This document shows positions 42,132 to 54,588 of a stretch of DNA of 64,000 bases, piece after piece. The notes beneath the pieces were generated by a model. It made no database searches. It was not told where the DNA came from and saw nothing but the letters and a program-made list of their open reading frames with translations. How positions within the stretch are numbered: position 1 is the first letter of the stretch; each line of letters begins with the position of its first letter. Source of the stretch: Quercus robur (lineage: Eukaryota > Streptophyta > Magnoliopsida > Fagales > Fagaceae). Where the stretch lies: NCBI RefSeq assembly GCF_932294415.1, contig NC_065544.1:37628310-37692309 (forward strand), written 5' to 3'. Made by a program: the position numbers and the translations under genes.

Positions 42132-45100
42132 CAACTTTAGCAAAATAAACCTAGATGATTCTTACCCATATTGACAAAAGCGCACAACTCTTAGTAACGA
42201 TGCCACACCATTTCCAAATTTGGCCCAACAAGACTTTAGCCCTCTTTGTTCTAATATGCTCAATGCAGTATCTCGCACCAGCTACGGCAGTCCAAATTAA
42301 GTAACTTCCAATGATGAAAGCATATAGATCTAAGAAAAAGAAAGAAAATGACAACAAATTAACATTCTCATCCCAGAATATGAAGAACAATCAGTAGAAA
42401 AAAAAAGAAATCAGTCAAACCATTATACCATTGCACTTGATGCCATGAGTTATTGGGAGAAGAGGAATAACATTGAAGATTGCCCTTCCAATTGAGATTG
42501 GTACAACTATCAAGGTAGAGTTGAAGATAAGCAGAGTAATCCAAGCCACCACCAACAACAAGACAATGCGAAGTACAAAGCCATACCTGCTAAAAGACAA
42601 TTTGAGCAAATGTTAGATGGTAGCTAGAACAGTCTATAACCAATAACAAAAACACATAATTCAAATACAAAGAAGTAACTTTTTCTTTTTAATAAGTAAA
42701 AATGCAAAGAAGAAACTAAGTCCAGGTGTCGACTCCATAATTTGAAGAATCGGGGGAGAACGCAAACCTATAGTAATGCATTCAGGCAGTAAGGTAGAAA
42801 CTTGCTAAAAAGATGGAATTATTAAAAAGAAAATACACCATAGCTAATAGCCTAATACTTTTCAACAGACTTCCTCCTGAGACATTATTTGGACCCACTA
42901 GTGATAATTAAAGTTGCAATGTACCCCAAAACTTACTCTGAATCAGATTGTTCATCAGCATCTTCCTCTGAAACATTTGAGTTCGCTGATGCAAGAATGC
43001 CTCTGTTTGGATCATCAGCACCTGCAAAAGCCACTAGGGCCTGATCATGTCCACCTATTTGTAATGCCTGAGGTCTATCTTGCCTTCCTAAGTCCCCATT
43101 TGTATTTTCCTGACCAGCATTGTCCTCAGGTCTGGGCAACAGGAAATCCATTAAACCAAGTGCCCAGCCAACTGCTGTAAACCAATATCTGAGAAGGGAT
43201 TTAATTGTTGTCCGCAATTTAAAATGCTCAATGGCAAATGGGATGCAAATTTGGAAGAGTAGCATGTCAGCTGGAATTTCAGTAAATGGGTCAGACACCC
43301 TGCAATAGAAGAAAGACACCCAGAAGTAAGTTAACAGTCAATATCAACATGAAAAATGTACTGGTTAATTTCTAACAATAGGTGCCACAGAAACATTAGG
43401 GACCAACATACGATATATCGAGTGGAAAAATGGAGGGAGCCATCCGCATAGCAAGTTTGACTGGTAAGAACACCAGCATCACAATCAAACTCCCATAAAC
43501 AGCAACTGATAACAGAACCCTGCGAGCATGCTTGTGCACAGGATCATCAATCAAATCACGGAAAGGATTGTAGTTTGGATCAGCAGGATCTCGAAGAAAG
43601 TACAACACTCCATTACGCAAAACCTGACAATAGCAAGCAAATAATAATCCATTAGATCATTAACATATCAGGAAAAATGGTACAGAAATCATTGTAATGA
43701 TAAGATATGAAGGCCAAGAAGAATACCCCTCTAAGAAGGCTGACGAAAATGCTTATTTGCAACATATAAACGATTCCTACAACCCAATGAACCAATGAGC
43801 TCGCTAAAGGAGAAGCTGAGAAGAATTGAACTCTTTGAGCCATTGACTTTCCAAACATCCTTATAGTACATACATCTAACCACCATCCACACATCAAAGG
43901 AAACACCCCAAGTTCAATGACAAGAAGGAAAGCAACCTTTATCATGGTCATTAAATGCTTCATTGCTGCTAAAAATTGCCTGAAGAGAGATGGAATTGTC
44001 TCTGCTATAGAAGCAATACCATAGAACCTCCCCAAAGTCAAAGGCTCACCCTTAGTGTACCGGATAAACGCAACAATGGCAAGGTAGAAGAAAACTAGAG
44101 AAAAAATAAACATGTATCCAATGGCAAGAGTTGTAACATCCGAAAGCCGTAATGCTCCAATAGCTGCCCCTTTCAAGAGATCTGCTGAAAGTGGTGAACT
44201 AATATTGTTTGATACTTCATTTAGACCACTAAAGTTGCCCTTCAACATTTCCGCAACCTGGCCAACCAGACCATTTTCTTGGCTTTCAGATGACAAATTT
44301 GTAACAGCAGTTAACGCATTCTTCAAAGTAGTATTTGCTAAGGAGAGGGCAGTGTCAGTAAGTGGTATGACTGTTGACAAAACTGGACCACTAGCGGTGG
44401 AGAAAAGCCAAGATACATAATAGAGTATTATCCGGCCTAACGAAAAAGGCACAAAGATCACAACACCAAGGAATATCATATTGCTTGCCAGAACCTGCAG
44501 AAGGCATAGGACCACTCATAAACCAACCAAAAACAGGAGAGAAAATTGACTTTAGTTTTTTTTTTTTGGTAATGGACTAAAAGACACAGAAAGTTAAAAC
44601 ATATGAATTCACAGCATAATTGTGTCAGTCAAATACAATGATGAAAGCAATATATATAGAGGTAGAATATATGATAGGATCTCATATGTAAGGGCAGTAT
44701 GGGGTCCACTAACTTAATAGTTTCCCTGCTTTCCAACTAATGTGTAAGATATGACTCAATTGTAAATGTATAAGGCAGCAATCCCACTTCTATGAACCTG
44801 GGGGCTTGCTCCTCTCCATTCCTTTCCAATATAATCAACCACCATATAATTGCATGTGAAACCATATTACAGATTCAGTCTCACAGGTCTGCATGATGGG
44901 ATGATTGTATATTGTAAACTCAAATAATGCAGTAGCCATAGCATACTTCCTCATGTAATTATATCCTATTTAAAGCCACTCCACACATAGATATATTATG
45001 TGATACATTTACCAAGTTATGCAGCATCAAACATAGTGATAGTAACATACCAGTGTGTTTACCAGGTTATGTTGGGTATTAGACATGCAAGACATTACCC

Positions 45101-47578
45101 CCCCTATCCATATAAATACATACATATGTGTGTGCGTGCACACGTGCATGTGCATTGGCATGTGCATGTGCGTGTGTGTGTCTATTGTAGAAGAGTCTCA
45201 AATTAAACCGTCTTCCCCTGTTGTATCACTTGTATCCATGCAGCAAAGCAGGGTGGGGTAGGGCAGTGATAAAGTGAGCAGAATTCTATAACATTCCAAA
45301 GGAGCAGTAATGAATGGAAACTTCAATTGAATTACAGATGTGTCTATTCTAGCAATCATGGAGCGATCTTACAAATTTGTAAACCCATCAGACCACTACC
45401 TACAATCCCCCATTGGTAGATCGATTAAGAGCCCTAGTCCCTTACCCAATTAAGTTCAAAAATCTAACAACATTCTCAATGATCCATGTAAGATTAAGAC
45501 ACAGCTCCCAAATTGAATGGCTTACTTATTTCATGTTTAATTCTTAAAAAGAATATTAAACAGAAAACTTATTGTAACTCACACTAACCAACAAAAACGG
45601 CACTCAGTCCTTTAATAGGACTGCCAGCACATACTAAAAAGAAACTTTGCCAGCATATAAAACTATTAGCCAAAAATAAATTCAAAGGGTAAGTGAGCTG
45701 CAAAAGCATGATAGATTGGAAACTAAATGGCAGAATAGGTATTGTAACAAGAATTGATCAGAAGAAGAACAAAAGAGAAACAATAAACTTACAGTGAATG
45801 CATTTTCTACTAAATGAAAAACAGGGCCCTGCATGCCAACAAGCTCATCAAAAGGCACATCCTCTGCACCATCAGCATCATCCAAACCATCAAACATCTG
45901 TTCAACATGAGCTTCAAGACGAGCTGCCTGCATCTCCCACCGAGCAGCAACATTTTCTGCATTCCTTCTTATCAATTGACCGGCTCCTGCAATTCCTTGT
46001 GCTCCACCCACATCTTCACCAATTCCATCACCTGCATTATTCCTATTAGCTTGTCCAGGAGGTCTTCTTGCAGCACGAGCACCATTTCTGTCCCCGTCAT
46101 CTTCTCTCTCAGCATCCTGACCTCCAAGTTCCCGTAAATGCCTGAAGTAATCCCTCAAAGAGGTGGCACCCAGAAAAATAAACACAATGCTAGCAGAGAG
46201 TAGGAACCCATGCAGACAATCAGTAAGGATAACCGTAGTGGATAAATGACTTAGAAATAATCTCTGCGCTTCACCAAAACTCCTTACAAAAGCCAACCGC
46301 CATATCCAGAAGGTAATGAAAGGTATTATGAGGAGCCACACAGAAAGGACAAAGCTAAGGCGCAAAAAGAATTGCAGAACATGACAAGCTTTCATTGCCA
46401 TCCCAACAATAAACTCCTGAAAAGGAAGCCTTGTTGGAGCATTCTCGGCATAAACAGGGGAGAAGGAAAATGCATGTTTGCAGACCTGTAACACATTAAT
46501 CAAAACACACATACACAGGATTAGAAACCATGCTAACCATAATCATTTGGGATCCATATGCTTAGTATTTTGCCTAAAAGCATTGTTATAGGCTTATAGC
46601 TATAATCTTCATGATAAAACCAAAAACAAATGACATTATGCATATTAAAAACTGGCAGAGGCAGAAAGAGACTCTTTCACATTAGACTCCCAAAGTTGCT
46701 AAAGTCTAATTCCATTTTTAATGTTCCACAATCCATATTCCATTAGAGGAAAACAAGATTCCAACCATTTCAAAAATTGAAAATCCTATTCTAATTGGTG
46801 TGAATTACAATACCCAATACTTCCTTGCTACACTCTAACTACATTAGAGACTCTTTCACAACAAAGACATAACAAATTACTCTTCAGCTCTACTAAATTT
46901 CGATAAAGAACAATTCGCAAACGCTTATGACGTAGAACCTCACTAAGGCACGGCCCTTTGGACCCACCTCAGGAGAGTAAACCAGAGATACACAACCCCA
47001 TCCGCCAAAAATTACCCTAAGATTACAATTTCACCTATCCAAATCACCTAATCAAAACCCTAATTCACAAAATTATCAAATTCACCCAAGATTAAATGAT
47101 TAAAATTTAATATATATATATATATATATATAAAATAATAATACCAGAAGAAACCCTAAAACCCTAATTAGACCTTCTCTTATCGATCTTTCAACATTTC
47201 TATCAATCAAACCACCAATTCAAAACCGATCAGAGAGAGAGAGAGAGAGAGAGAAAGACGAACCTCGCACTGGCGAGCGTTGCTGTGATTGAGCCACTGC
47301 AAAAGGCAATCCTGATGAACATACTTGATGCTTCCGCTACAAGCACACGGGTACCGGAGCGGGTTATCGGAGTCGCCCGGGTTCCGGCAGATCCGGCACA
47401 CGTCCTCCTCCTCCTCCTCATCTTCCTCATACCTCGCCTCCACGCTCCCCTTCAAACCTCGAGGCAACAACGACGAATTCGAAGCCGAATACGACGCCGC
47501 TTTCACGCTGCTGCCAGAAACGCCGCCATTCTCATTATTGCCGTCTATGCTCGGCGCCGCCTCCGGGGCGATCTCCAT
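40437..47578 (-). CDS. SUD1: SUD1/CER9, DOA10 (MARCH6)-type ER E3 ubiquitin ligase
   Basis: Nine exons on the minus strand: 47264-47578, 45793-46485, 43727-44494, 43412-43623, 42937-43299, 42429-42586, 42166-42329, 41887-42033, 40437-40943. All junctions are GT-AG and in phase; 3327 nt give 1108 aa, the size of the Arabidopsis protein. The N-terminus has a RING-CH finger (C4HC3) at residues ~60-105: DVCRICRNPGDSDNPLRYPC, CSGSIKYVHQDCLLQWL, ARQCEVCKH, the last Cys pair coming from exon 2. A multispanning membrane region follows, broken by an acidic/Ala-Arg-rich loop, and the C-terminus holds VREDGFSRLQGLWVLREIVF and SIRDDRYLIGRRLHNFGE. The family works in ER-associated degradation; in Arabidopsis it affects HMG-CoA reductase activity, cuticle lipids and ABA responses. 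Exon 1 starts at the first ATG after a G/C-rich leader. Confidence 0.96.
41669..41731. repeat. T36 homopolymer with short target duplication (SUD1 intron 8)
   Basis: T's run from 41679 to 41714, followed by GCTGATT. AGTCCAGTAA occurs on both sides (41669-41678 and 41722-41731). On the coding strand it is an A36 tail, so it looks like a truncated retro-insertion within intron 8. Confidence 0.75.
42083..42129. repeat. A47 homopolymer in SUD1 intron 7
   Basis: An uninterrupted run of about 47 A's on the plus strand, hence U47 in the SUD1 pre-mRNA, upstream of exon 8. The length may be misjudged by sequencing. Confidence 0.9.
42664..42717. mobile_element. Micro retro-insertion, 17-bp imperfect target duplication
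   Basis: AATACAAAGAAGTAACT (42664-42680) and AATGCAAAGAAGAAACT (42701-42717) flank TTTTCTTTTTAATAAGTAAA. The duplication has two mismatches, so the insertion is older than those at 6783 and 39686. It lies in SUD1 intron 5. Confidence 0.6.
45119..45181. repeat. Alternating purine-pyrimidine tract (SUD1 intron 2)
   Basis: About 60 bases are almost strictly alternating, including ATGTGTGTGCGTGCACACGT and GCATGTGCATGTGCGTGTGT. Such (GT)n/(GC) tracts can adopt left-handed Z-DNA under supercoiling. One break occurs at ATTGGC. Confidence 0.7.
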
Positions 47579-47870
47579 GTTTGGACGAGTTTTCGGGATC
47601 GTCGAGTCGAGTTAACCCAGTGAGTTCAAAAACGGGCCCCCAACTCGGTTTTGGGTACTTGAAAATATAAAAAAGGCTTTCTCTTCTCTGAAAGGAAAGC
47701 TATTATCTGAAGAAGAAGATGGAGAAATTGGGGAGTTTTTATTTGTGTTCCGATTTTGCCCCGGTGGATTGTGACATAATGACGGTTTTATCCCTGTGAG
47801 TTTGGATTAATTACCGTTATCGTCTGCCGTCCCACGCGTATGTCGGATGACGTGGACGCGGGTGATTAGT
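47579..47870 (-). promoter_or_regulatory. SUD1 promoter and leader region
   Basis: Upstream of the SUD1 ATG. A TGACGTGG motif (ACGT core, as in bZIP/ABA-response sites) lies near 47847-47854 inside GATGACGTGGACGCGG. No clear TATA box was picked. In intron 1, near 47149-47166, AAACCCTAAAACCCTAA is a telo-box-like repeat. Confidence 0.4.
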
Positions 47871-48705
47871 CTGTTGCAGTGTTGTTCGAATGTTCATGGA
47901 CAATCACTTTTGTGATGATTTTAACCCTTTTTTTTTTCACAAAACGTGGTAACTTGCTATTTGTCGGTGTCTACAAAGCAGCAACTTACTCATCAATATA
48001 ATATACTATTCTCATGGGTTGTGACTTGTGAATAATATTGACTTGCATTGGAATACGCTTAGATAAAATCAATTAGTGCGATTTAATTATAAAAGATAAT
48101 TATTATAGATTAGATTTGTATCTCTCTATATTAATGGTTAGATTTGGATTGGAAAATGGATATGATCTTAGAGCAAGTTATCTTCATGTACTTACCAAAA
48201 GTTTAATGATGACATGTAAGTCCCTTTCGATATTCCTTTTTCATCACGTCCTAAGTTCTATCTTGCAAGAAATTGGGCTTTCTAGGCTTTTTTTTCCTTT
48301 TCTTTTTTAGAATTATACCTAATTGGGCTTCCGAGGGTTTTCAAATAGCTAAGATCGATTAAGCCAACAACCAAACAATGATCAATCACATGTAATTGAT
48401 GTCGTACATCTTATATGGGCATACAACCTAGAGGAAAGTTCTAAATGGATCTTTATATGTAGATAGAAAGGTTAGATTCATGGTTACCCATAAGTTAAGA
48501 TAATATACTTTCTAACTTGTGATGTAAGGAGTGTCACATTGGTTTAAATGATAAAGTTTTCCCTTTAATATATCTACCCAAGAGGGTAAAGTGATACTAG
48601 GTGTCTGGGTGGCAGACTAGTAGGCTCACCTATGGATAATCAAATCTAAGGGAGGATTGCAATTCATAATTGCTACTAACAGGTTTTCAAGTCATCACAC
48701 ATATA
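47871..48705. other. AT-rich intergenic DNA
   Basis: No coding region or clear repeat was supported between the SUD1 promoter region and the L1 remnant. Confidence 0.45.
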
Positions 48706-48710
48706 TTTTT

Positions 48711-49240
48711 CTTTTGTTGAGAATAAAAACTTTTATTAACAAAAACAAGATACAAACTGAGCATTCTCCTTAATTACATCTAGAACAGATGGAGGAGTTG
48801 AATTAGAATCAAAGAAGCCAAAAAAATATCTTTGAAAGTGACCAATGGCTGAGAACATGAGCAACCTAGTTAGCCTTTATAAGAACCCAGTTAAAAGAAG
48901 AAGAAGGAACTAAACTAGCTAAATACTTTCTTGCAAAATATTACTAACTCTTCATGGAATAGAATCAGTGGAGGAAGTCAAACTTTGGATGCAAACCTGA
49001 CAGTCATTTTCAAAACTTACATTGATAAGTTTATGATTCATCGCAGTAGAAACAGCCCATCTAAGTGCCTCAGCCTCAACTTGGATAGGGATATTGGTGT
49101 TCACTTTGATGGAACAAGCAAACACCAAATTCACTCTCCAATCTTTGGCAATCATGGCAATAGCTAAGTCAAATTTTCTCATATATGCATCACAATTTTT
49201 CTTCGTTCTCTCCCTTGTTAGATTATTCCAATGAGTGACC
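48711..49240 (-). mobile_element. L1-type LINE remnant, RNase H-like C-terminus
   Basis: The minus frame 49332-48952 reads AIMIAKDWRVNLVFA, then IQVEAEALRWAVSTAMNHKL and VSFENDCQVCIQSL. This matches the RVT_3/RNase H-like domain at the end of plant L1 elements (AEALA...ALRWAL...FESDC pattern). Downstream to 48711 is a 3' UTR-like stretch ending in AACTTTTATTCTCAACAAAAG. There is no upstream RT, so it is a 5'-truncated copy. Confidence 0.7.
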
Positions 49241-52200
49241 ATCACACATAAAATGATAAACATACACATGGATGCATGAACATACAAAAGATGATATTTT
49301 GTAGACAACTTATAACAAAGTACATCCAACATAATATAGCTTGGTCAATAAATCTTAATCGAAGCTTAACTTTCAATATCCCTAGTGAAGGGTTCAAAAA
49401 AAAAAAATCCCTAGTGAAGGCATCATTGTGAGAACCACAACCCCAACATCTCTCTTGGTCTCTCCCATATCAAAACTCTTTTTTTGCTTTCTCTTTCTCA
49501 CTCCTACAATAGATCAAGAAGGTTCATGTTGGGACTTAAGCTCTTCTTTGGTCCTTCAAGTTGATGAAGGTAGATTTAACCCCACAATACGATCACCAAA
49601 ATCAAGTTGGAAACAAGCTCACGAGAGGAGACAAAAGTGATTATGCAAAAACAGACACGCTCTCTTTGTCTTTGGTTTTTTGTGCAAATTTGTTGATTAT
49701 GCAAAGAAGGATGTTGATTTATCTATAATTAAGGAGAAAGAAAATATTGAATTAGTAAAGGAAGGGGGAGCAAAAGGGGAAAAAAATTAGCATATACAAT
49801 ATTTTTCACGACAAATTTCACCATTGTTGAGTTATTAAGCTATTATTATTCTCAAATGAACCAATTATTGACATCATTTTATTGTCTAATATTTACAACT
49901 CGCAACCTTAACGGTTGTGAAAAAAATTATGATATACATAGAGAGAGAAGATAAAAAAAAAAAAATACTTAAATGAAATGGAGAAAGAGTAAGGAGCTTG
50001 ACGTATATGCATATATAAATTAGATTAAATTTTATAAGGATATGGTATAAAGCCTAAGCTTTATATTTTCCAATTCCTAAATATCACATTATCTCATTAC
50101 ATATTAAAGAATATGCATAACTACACCCAATCAATTATAGTATCTATTTGAAAATTCAACTCAATTTGAAATTTATTGAAATGTTATTAGGTATGATAAA
50201 TTGTATTAATTTTTAAATAAAAAACTAATGTGACAATCTTTTATTGTATATTGTAAAACATGAGTTTTAAATCCCGTTATGACAAATTTTGGACTTTATA
50301 GAAATATAAATAGTAAAGTAGCTAAAAAAAACAGCTTTTAGTTAGAATTTAGCTAATAAAATGTTAGGAATGATGTGAATTATCTAACATGCTTTCTTTA
50401 AGAATCGGTTAATTTGCTTATACAAATTTGGCTTCTCTACCTTGGCCAAGAAATAAAAACAACAAAGGGTACACTTCCCCAGAAAATATGATTCATTTGA
50501 AACTCTTTTATTGGGGAGAAATGAGGCGGTTTATTAAGACCATCAATCTCATTAATGCATATAGAATAATGACTAGCAAATAGCAATGTACCACGTCCAT
50601 GTGCCGAGAAAAGAAAGTTTTGACACCACACAACTCAACAAAGTTCTACCAACCCAGCTGACTTTTTTTTTGGTTTCACGAAGAAAGACTAGACAGTGGC
50701 CTTGAAAGGCGTATTAGCCGTAAGCAATTATGTTAATACTTTTGCTTTTTGGATCAATCAATCACTTTGATTCCCTAATGAAATGATTATAAAGGTCACT
50801 GCTACTGTTCAATTCAATTATCTCTTGCCCGTTGAAGAAGGCAGGCTTGTTTTTCGTAGTCAGTAATTCTAGCTGAAAACAATAAAGTCACAAATGATCA
50901 GTAAAAAAGTAAAAGACATATTACCATCCCGATATTTTTTTTCACTTTTTCCAAAGTACTTTTACTTTGGCATGGGGAGAAAATTCCAAAAGAGAACTTT
51001 GAATTTTTTATTTTTATTTTTGATAGAAAAAGAGAAACTTTGAAAATTGAACACGTTGAAAGTTGCCATTTGAGTACAACACCAGACTTCCCCATGCTCT
51101 ATTTCTATCCGCAGTGATGCCACCAGTTAAACCAGAAAATTTGACCGTTACATTATAAGACATTTAGGCAAGTAGCTTAATTAAGTGATAGATACAACTA
51201 TATTGTCAATTCTAAGTGCAATGGAAAGTAAATTTGAACACTAGTAATATGGTTATAATAAGAAAAATCTCAATGAGTGGTTTGAAGGTCATTACCAATT
51301 TGAAGAATTCATTATGAAATATTGAAGTTACTATTACAAGAAATATCCCAAATTCATTAGTAATTACTTACAATAGAACTTACTAAGCTATCTAAGTGAA
51401 GCTCTAACCCAATTGAATTACTCTTTCAAGTGAATTTTTTAGGTATTCGCGAATCTTCAATCTGTAATTGACTTTACACAATCAATTCTTTTGATTGTTG
51501 GAAGTGTTGGTGCAGATGTCTTTGCAAGAACCACTTGATGTTGGCGAAGCATAAGCAACTCGGTAGAAAACCCTAAGGTGCACAAGTTTGCAATAGCTGC
51601 TCCAAGTGTATAGTGTTCTTCCTTATAATAACAACTATAAAAATAGGTTTATTATACCTTAGGGAACCATGGTGCACAAATCCTAAATCAGCCAAATCAT
51701 CATGGGCCGCAATAAAAGAATTCAAAAATCTCATGGCGCAATCGATTGAGTGGAGTCAAGATTTACCAAACCTCGATCAATTAGAAGCAAGGCTAGTGTC
51801 GAGGCAGCTTTTTTTCCTCTATCTTGAGCAATTTCTCGTGTTTTTAATGCAATTCTTCAACATACGTTTTGACACTAAAAACTAAAGACTCAATTATATT
51901 AGAATTGCCTTTTGACTTGGATTTTTCAACATATACTTGTTTGAACCTAGCATATACTAAATTTTAACAATCTTTGTTCAAAATTTTCAAATTATTGAGA
52001 CAAATTAAACTCCACACTTTTAAATGACATATTTTAAAATCCAGACTTTCATAGATATACATTTCATGCGTAAGCGTGAAATTTGATTGCTTTTGTTTTT
52101 TTTTTTGTTGTTGTATATTTATGAAAGTTTGGGTCTATCCATCTCATTTAAAAGGATAGAATTTAATGTGCCCTACGGACAGAACCTTGAAATTTTTTCT

Positions 52201-52640
52201 TTTTGGTGCTTTCTCCTAAATTTATCCAAAGATTCCAAACCGACACTAAAGAAAAGAAAGATTTTTTAATGTAAAGAAAAGAAAAGAGAAAAGTAGAAAA
52301 CAAAAATGCCATTCAGCAAAAAACAAAAACAAAACAAAAAGCCAAAACAGGTAAAAAGAACTCAACTCCACACGTAAGCAGGAAATTATGATACCTCAAA
52401 AAAAAAAGTCAAAATTATTTTTTAAGTTAACCAATTTCATATTTTGTCAATTTTTTTGTCATTTTCACATAAATTTTGTATTTTTTTTTATAACTCACAA
52501 TTAATTATATCATATGGTTGAAAAAATAGGCGTGAAATGGATAATTGTACTTGTACTAAAAATTTTGTTATTTTTTTGGCTAAGAAAAAGAAAAGAAAAT
52601 GGTTTGAAGAAGACATAATCATATCTTAGATTTCACTTCT
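49241..52640. other. AT-rich intergenic DNA with small insertions
   Basis: No supported gene in 3.4 kb. Two micro retro-insertions are visible: 49378-49420 (ATCCCTAGTGAAGG on both sides of GTTCAAAAAAAAAAA), and about 50987-51046 (AAAAGAGAACTTTGAA and AAAAGAGAAACTTTGAA around TTTTTTATTTTTATTTTTGA). A short frame (51613-51885) has no recognisable motif. Confidence 0.5.
49378..49420. mobile_element. Micro retro-insertion with 14-bp target duplication
   Basis: ATCCCTAGTGAAGG is perfectly repeated at 49378-49391 and 49407-49420, around 15 bases GTTCAAAAAAAAAAA. Almost nothing but an A tail was inserted. Confidence 0.7.
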
Positions 52641-52699
52641 ACACATATGGTGGTCCTGTATGTTAGACACACCATTCATCTGCGTGGTTCGCACCCATT

Positions 52700-53279
52700 A
52701 CATTTCCACTCTTGGATTCACCAAAATCCCACACCAGTTAATCGTGTCCTCCACGAGCTTTTACTCTCACATCAGACACAACAACAAAGCAGGCAGAGCA
52801 TGACATTGACTGCCTCTCTCTCGCCCCCACCTCATCAAAACCAACACACTCACACTCTCACTCTTCTTCTTTGTCATCGCTTTGTCTCTATGTGTGACTC
52901 TTCCACTTTTGCTATGGCTCTTTTTCTTTCTCTACATTTTAGTATTTTGTTTGTGGGGATGACTCACTGTTTCTCTCTCTCTCTCTCTCCCTCCAATCAC
53001 CGTATTGAATAATTAATATGCACTTGGGTAGTGTCGGTAGAGAGCAAGCATCCTATGATGTTTTCTTCTCCTCAAAGTTTTGCAATATATATAATAGTTT
53101 TTCTTTCACTTTCACTTTCACTTCCACCTCCATTTCCACTTTCAAACGTTGAATTTTTGGTTCAATCATGGTTACAACTCATGTCTCTTTCTCTCTCCCT
53201 CACTTGGTTTATGATACCAACAAGAGTTGTTGATCCTTGAACTGATCATAAGCAAGACTTTGGTGCCAAATTTACCAAG
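52700..53279 (+). promoter_or_regulatory. Probable FPP promoter/5' UTR exon
   Basis: The stretch is CT-rich with many Ser/Leu/Pro-type reads (for example the CT microsatellite near 52970-52990), typical of plant leaders. It ends in TTACCAAG|GTGAGA, a good donor at 53280. An acceptor-like CTCTTGAAAAG at 54577 lies 11 bases before the FPP start codon, so a 1.3 kb leader intron is likely. Several ATGs lie in this exon, including a 70-codon frame from 52800 to 53012, which could act as upstream ORFs. Confidence 0.5.
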
Positions 53280-54588
53280 GTGAGAGCTTTTACAGCTTGA
53301 AGCCTTGAACTCACATGCACTACCCCTTGTGGTGTCATATTTTAATTTCAGTTTTTTGGGTTTAATTCTTTTGCCTTTGTGGAATCTGTAGTGTTTATGT
53401 GTTGCATGTTAACCATGAGTTTCGGTTATAGTGATTTTGGGTTCCTCTGTGAGGTTATATTCATGTGGCTCTAGTTAGCATGATTCTTTATTTCATTCTA
53501 TTATTACCACCTGGCCAAGAATTTTGTTTTTACAATACTGTAGTTGTAACAGTCATACTCAGAGAATATTTCTTTCGGACAGTCATTCAGAATGATTGTT
53601 TGTTTTTGTGCATAAGACTCTGTTCATCGTTTGTAAGGCTTGGTTAGAAACTTGGAATTACTTTTCTTCCTTTTGGAACACAATTTGGGTTTTCATAACC
53701 AATAGTATTAATTTCATTAAGCAAATAATGCCATAATTTCCTATTTCTGACTTATCTTCTGCTTCAATTTCTAAATTCTGTATGTAAAATGCGTGTTCTG
53801 CATAATTGATGAGGAAAGTACCAAATGTAGAAGTTTGGTAAAATCACATTATTTTATCTTTCTTCAAGTTGAGAGACTAAAACAATTGTCTATATAGAGC
53901 ATGACTTCACTTATAACTCCCAATAGAGGAACAATTGGTAATGAGTTCAGAGCTCGTTGCAGTAAGCCAGCACTGCATTTATTCCATTAGAAATCGGGTA
54001 CTACTGTAGCTAACTGCTTTAGACCTTCCATTAAATTGACATGGTTTGTTCCTTTTGATTAATTAGATGAATATTCATCACTTGTACTAGTATGCATTAC
54101 TTCTAGTAGTACCATACAATTGGTGTTACTTGATTGCTGAAACTTAGCAAAACGGTTCCAATTCGTTTCAGATCTCTGTGTGGTTCCTCACATTTATCAT
54201 TATAAGCTAGAACTCACTAGTTTGTATTTTCCCACGTGCCCTTGAGGAAAGTGCAATCAATTGCAATGATTAACTCTAGAGTTTGTTGCTTCAGAAACAA
54301 GAAAATATTGTACTAAATTCAACTTGAACTAGGCATTTCTTAATTTCAATTACTGTTCCCAATAGTGGAGGGCAAATCAAATGGTAAAGTAATCATTGTT
54401 ACAAACTACAGTAATATGGCAAACATTGTAAATGACAGAGCTTATTGATTCAACTAACAAAATCTTTGTCACTTATACGCATTTTCTTTATTTTTCTTTT
54501 TATATTAAAAGATAATTGCATAGGAATTATTCTGCTTTTTACATCTAAGTTGAGATTTTCCCTTTTCTCTTGAAAAGCAACTGAAATC

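Noticed and set aside
44112-44420. 102-codon plus frame
   Set aside because: Opposite strand of SUD1 exon 3.
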